Below, piece by piece: positions 22,229 to 22,995 of a stretch of DNA of 22,995 nucleotides; within the stretch, counting starts at the first letter, position 1; every line of letters starts with the position of its first letter. The notes beneath the pieces are model-generated. The model was not told the origin of the DNA, did not search any database, and saw only the letters and a list, made by a program, of their open reading frames with translations. The translations under genes were made by a program, and so were the position numbers. Source of the stretch: Coriobacteriia bacterium (lineage in GTDB: Bacteria; Actinomycetota; Coriobacteriia; Anaerosomatales; Anaerosomataceae); NCBI GenBank assembly GCA_016938395.1, contig JAFGUS010000201.1, positions 1 to 22,995 of the forward strand, read 5' to 3'.

Positions 22229-22477
22229 CTACCAGACCTCCTGGCCCGCAGGAGGACCCCAATCGACCTCACCCGGCTCGTATTCAGCAGGTATCTCACT
22301 CACCAGCTGCCCGAGGTCGAGCCGACCGCGAACGCGCCGAGTGGGAACGATCGTGATCTCCCCGTCTCGGACTGTGACGTCCACGGCGTCGCCGACTTCG
22401 ATGCCGGCATCAGCGAGGATGTCCCTGCTGAGGCGCAGACCCTGGCTGTTGCCCCACTTCTGCACTTTGGTGATCAC
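22229..22477 (-). CDS. mazE: MazE antitoxin (AbrB/SpoVT swapped-hairpin type)
   Basis: An 82-residue antitoxin. VQKWGNSQGLRLSRDILADAGIEVGDAVDVTVRDGEITIVP (5-45) is the looped-hinge AbrB DNA-binding domain. The tail (LGQLVSEIPAEYEPGEVDWGPPAGQEVW) carries the VDWGxPxGxEVW motif that binds MazF, shared with E. coli MazE. GTG 22477 has AGGGAG about 5 bases upstream and a TATACT box 27 bases before it. It forms a coupled operon with mazF and should autorepress together with it. Confidence 0.94.
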   Translation of the reverse strand: MITKVQKWGNSQGLRLSRDILADAGIEVGDAVDVTVRDGEITIVPTRRVRGRLDLGQLVSEIPAEYEPGEVDWGPPAGQEVW

Positions 22478-22492
22478 CGCGACTCCCTCGAT

Positions 22493-22513
22493 GGGCTATC
22501 CTAAGTATAGCCC
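22493..22513 (-). promoter_or_regulatory. -10 box and operator-like palindrome of mazEF
   Basis: TATACT on the minus strand (22509-22504) lies inside a 7-bp inverted repeat GGGCTAT (22493-22499) / ATAGCCC (22507-22513) with a 7-base centre. This is consistent with autoregulation by MazE-MazF. Confidence 0.5.
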
Positions 22514-22608
22514 CATGACACCGTCGGCGCCATCGAGAAGAAGGCTAGCAGCGTCGTCTTAACTGGATGTGGGCCCGGCATATCCCGACACCCGCGAGAG
22601 CAGCCCCA

Positions 22609-22995
22609 CTAGCGGCCCGACCCGTACGCGCCAGGGTCCTCCGCCACGTGGTACCTGCGGCGCGGGTCGGTCGGGCTGCTGCCGATCTCGACCACGAGTC
22701 CCAACTCGATGAGCTTCAGCAGGCGTGCGCGTGTGGCCCGGGGCGTTCGGCCGATCGCAGCCGCCACTTCGCTCGTGGTGAGACCGCCGCCCTCGCGCAT
22801 GGCCGAGAGCGCGGCCGAGTCCAGCGCGTCGATCTCCGGCTCGCGGTCCCGGCTGGAGTACAGCGTGACGCGGAAACGCGTACCCACTTCCTCCAGCAGC
22901 GGCTCGGCCATACCTGCGGCGCGACACGCCTCGCGCATACGCGTGATGCCGCTCCCCCACTGCTCGATCAGGCCGAGCTCGCGGAACACGCGCCC
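22609..22995 (-). CDS. AlbA_2/HATPase_c_4-type ATP-binding protein (C-terminal part, 5' truncated)
   Basis: The frame is open to the window edge, so the start lies beyond base 22995; 128 residues are visible. GRVFRELGLIEQWGSGITRMREACRAAGMAEPLLEE is the C-terminal signature of the ATP-binding (HATPase_c_4) domain of AlbA_2-type putative transcriptional regulators. A winged-helix segment follows (GGLTTSEVAAAIGRTPRATRARLLKLIELGLVVEIG) and ends RRRYHVAEDPGAY. These regulators are frequent in accessory islands with toxin-antitoxin modules, as here. The N-terminal DNA-binding domain is not visible. Confidence 0.8.
   Translation of the reverse strand, partial: GRVFRELGLIEQWGSGITRMREACRAAGMAEPLLEEVGTRFRVTLYSSRDREPEIDALDSAALSAMREGGGLTTSEVAAAIGRTPRATRARLLKLIELGLVVEIGSSPTDPRRRYHVAEDPGAYGSGR

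Noticed and set aside
22559..22960. 133-residue minus-strand frame near the right edge
   Set aside because: Arg/Gly/His-rich and overlaps the ATP-binding/winged-helix protein in another frame.

Overview
This is a high-GC, gene-dense bacterial chromosome segment. Its traits point to a Gram-positive actinomycete-type bacterium: frequent GTG starts, lipoprotein signal peptides, a surface protein with an LPxTG-type sortase signal, two promoters that look leaderless, and an Lrp-free threonine/glycine operon next to single tRNA genes. My best guess is Actinomycetota, possibly the Coriobacteriia. That placement is inference from sequence character, not from a phylogenetic marker search. No gap between genes exceeds 300 bases. 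The two largest (14298-14547 and 15193-15433) hold promoters and operator-like inverted repeats.

Layout. 1-1518: the tail of a membrane 'putative sensor' domain protein, a toast-rack-type lipoprotein and a small two-helix membrane protein, likely envelope functions. 1683-5134: a two-gene ion transport unit, a CPA2-type cation/proton antiporter with a universal-stress tail and a ClC chloride transporter with paired CBS domains, overlapping by 4 bases. 5216-5303: tRNA-Ser(UGA). 5312-7589 (minus): tdh-kbl, the two-step threonine-to-glycine pathway. 7741-8025: a GYD-domain protein. 8123-8344: tRNA-Ser(GCU) and tRNA-Arg(ACG). 8457-11896: a SIMPL-domain lipoprotein, a SLOG/LOG-like protein, a 45-codon small ORF, a membrane-anchored PEGA plus beta-propeller protein and a four-cysteine mini-protein.

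11922-14297 (minus) is the most striking gene: one uninterrupted reading frame encoding glucose-6-phosphate dehydrogenase fused to a short-type 6-phosphogluconate dehydrogenase. The two NADPH-producing steps of the oxidative pentose phosphate pathway therefore sit on one polypeptide. Its promoter overlaps a palindrome resembling operators of the CsoR/CstR repressor family. 14548-16210: a divergent pair, a lipoprotein (minus) and an LPYTG surface protein with ten PEDPVD repeats, followed by a strong bidirectional terminator. 16284-17567 (minus): serS. 17688-18680 (minus): a membrane protein of unknown function. 18736-19092: a probable leaderless gene whose stop codon interlocks with that of a convergent two-domain GNAT acetyltransferase.

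From about 20142 to the right edge the window becomes accessory in character, all on the minus strand: a decayed DUF1016/YhcG-type nuclease fragment behind endonuclease V (nfi), two adjacent but unrelated MazF/PemK toxin-antitoxin modules (ribbon-helix-helix-type antitoxin with PemK-like toxin; AbrB-type MazE with classical MazF), and the C-terminal end of an AlbA_2/ATP-binding winged-helix protein running off the window.
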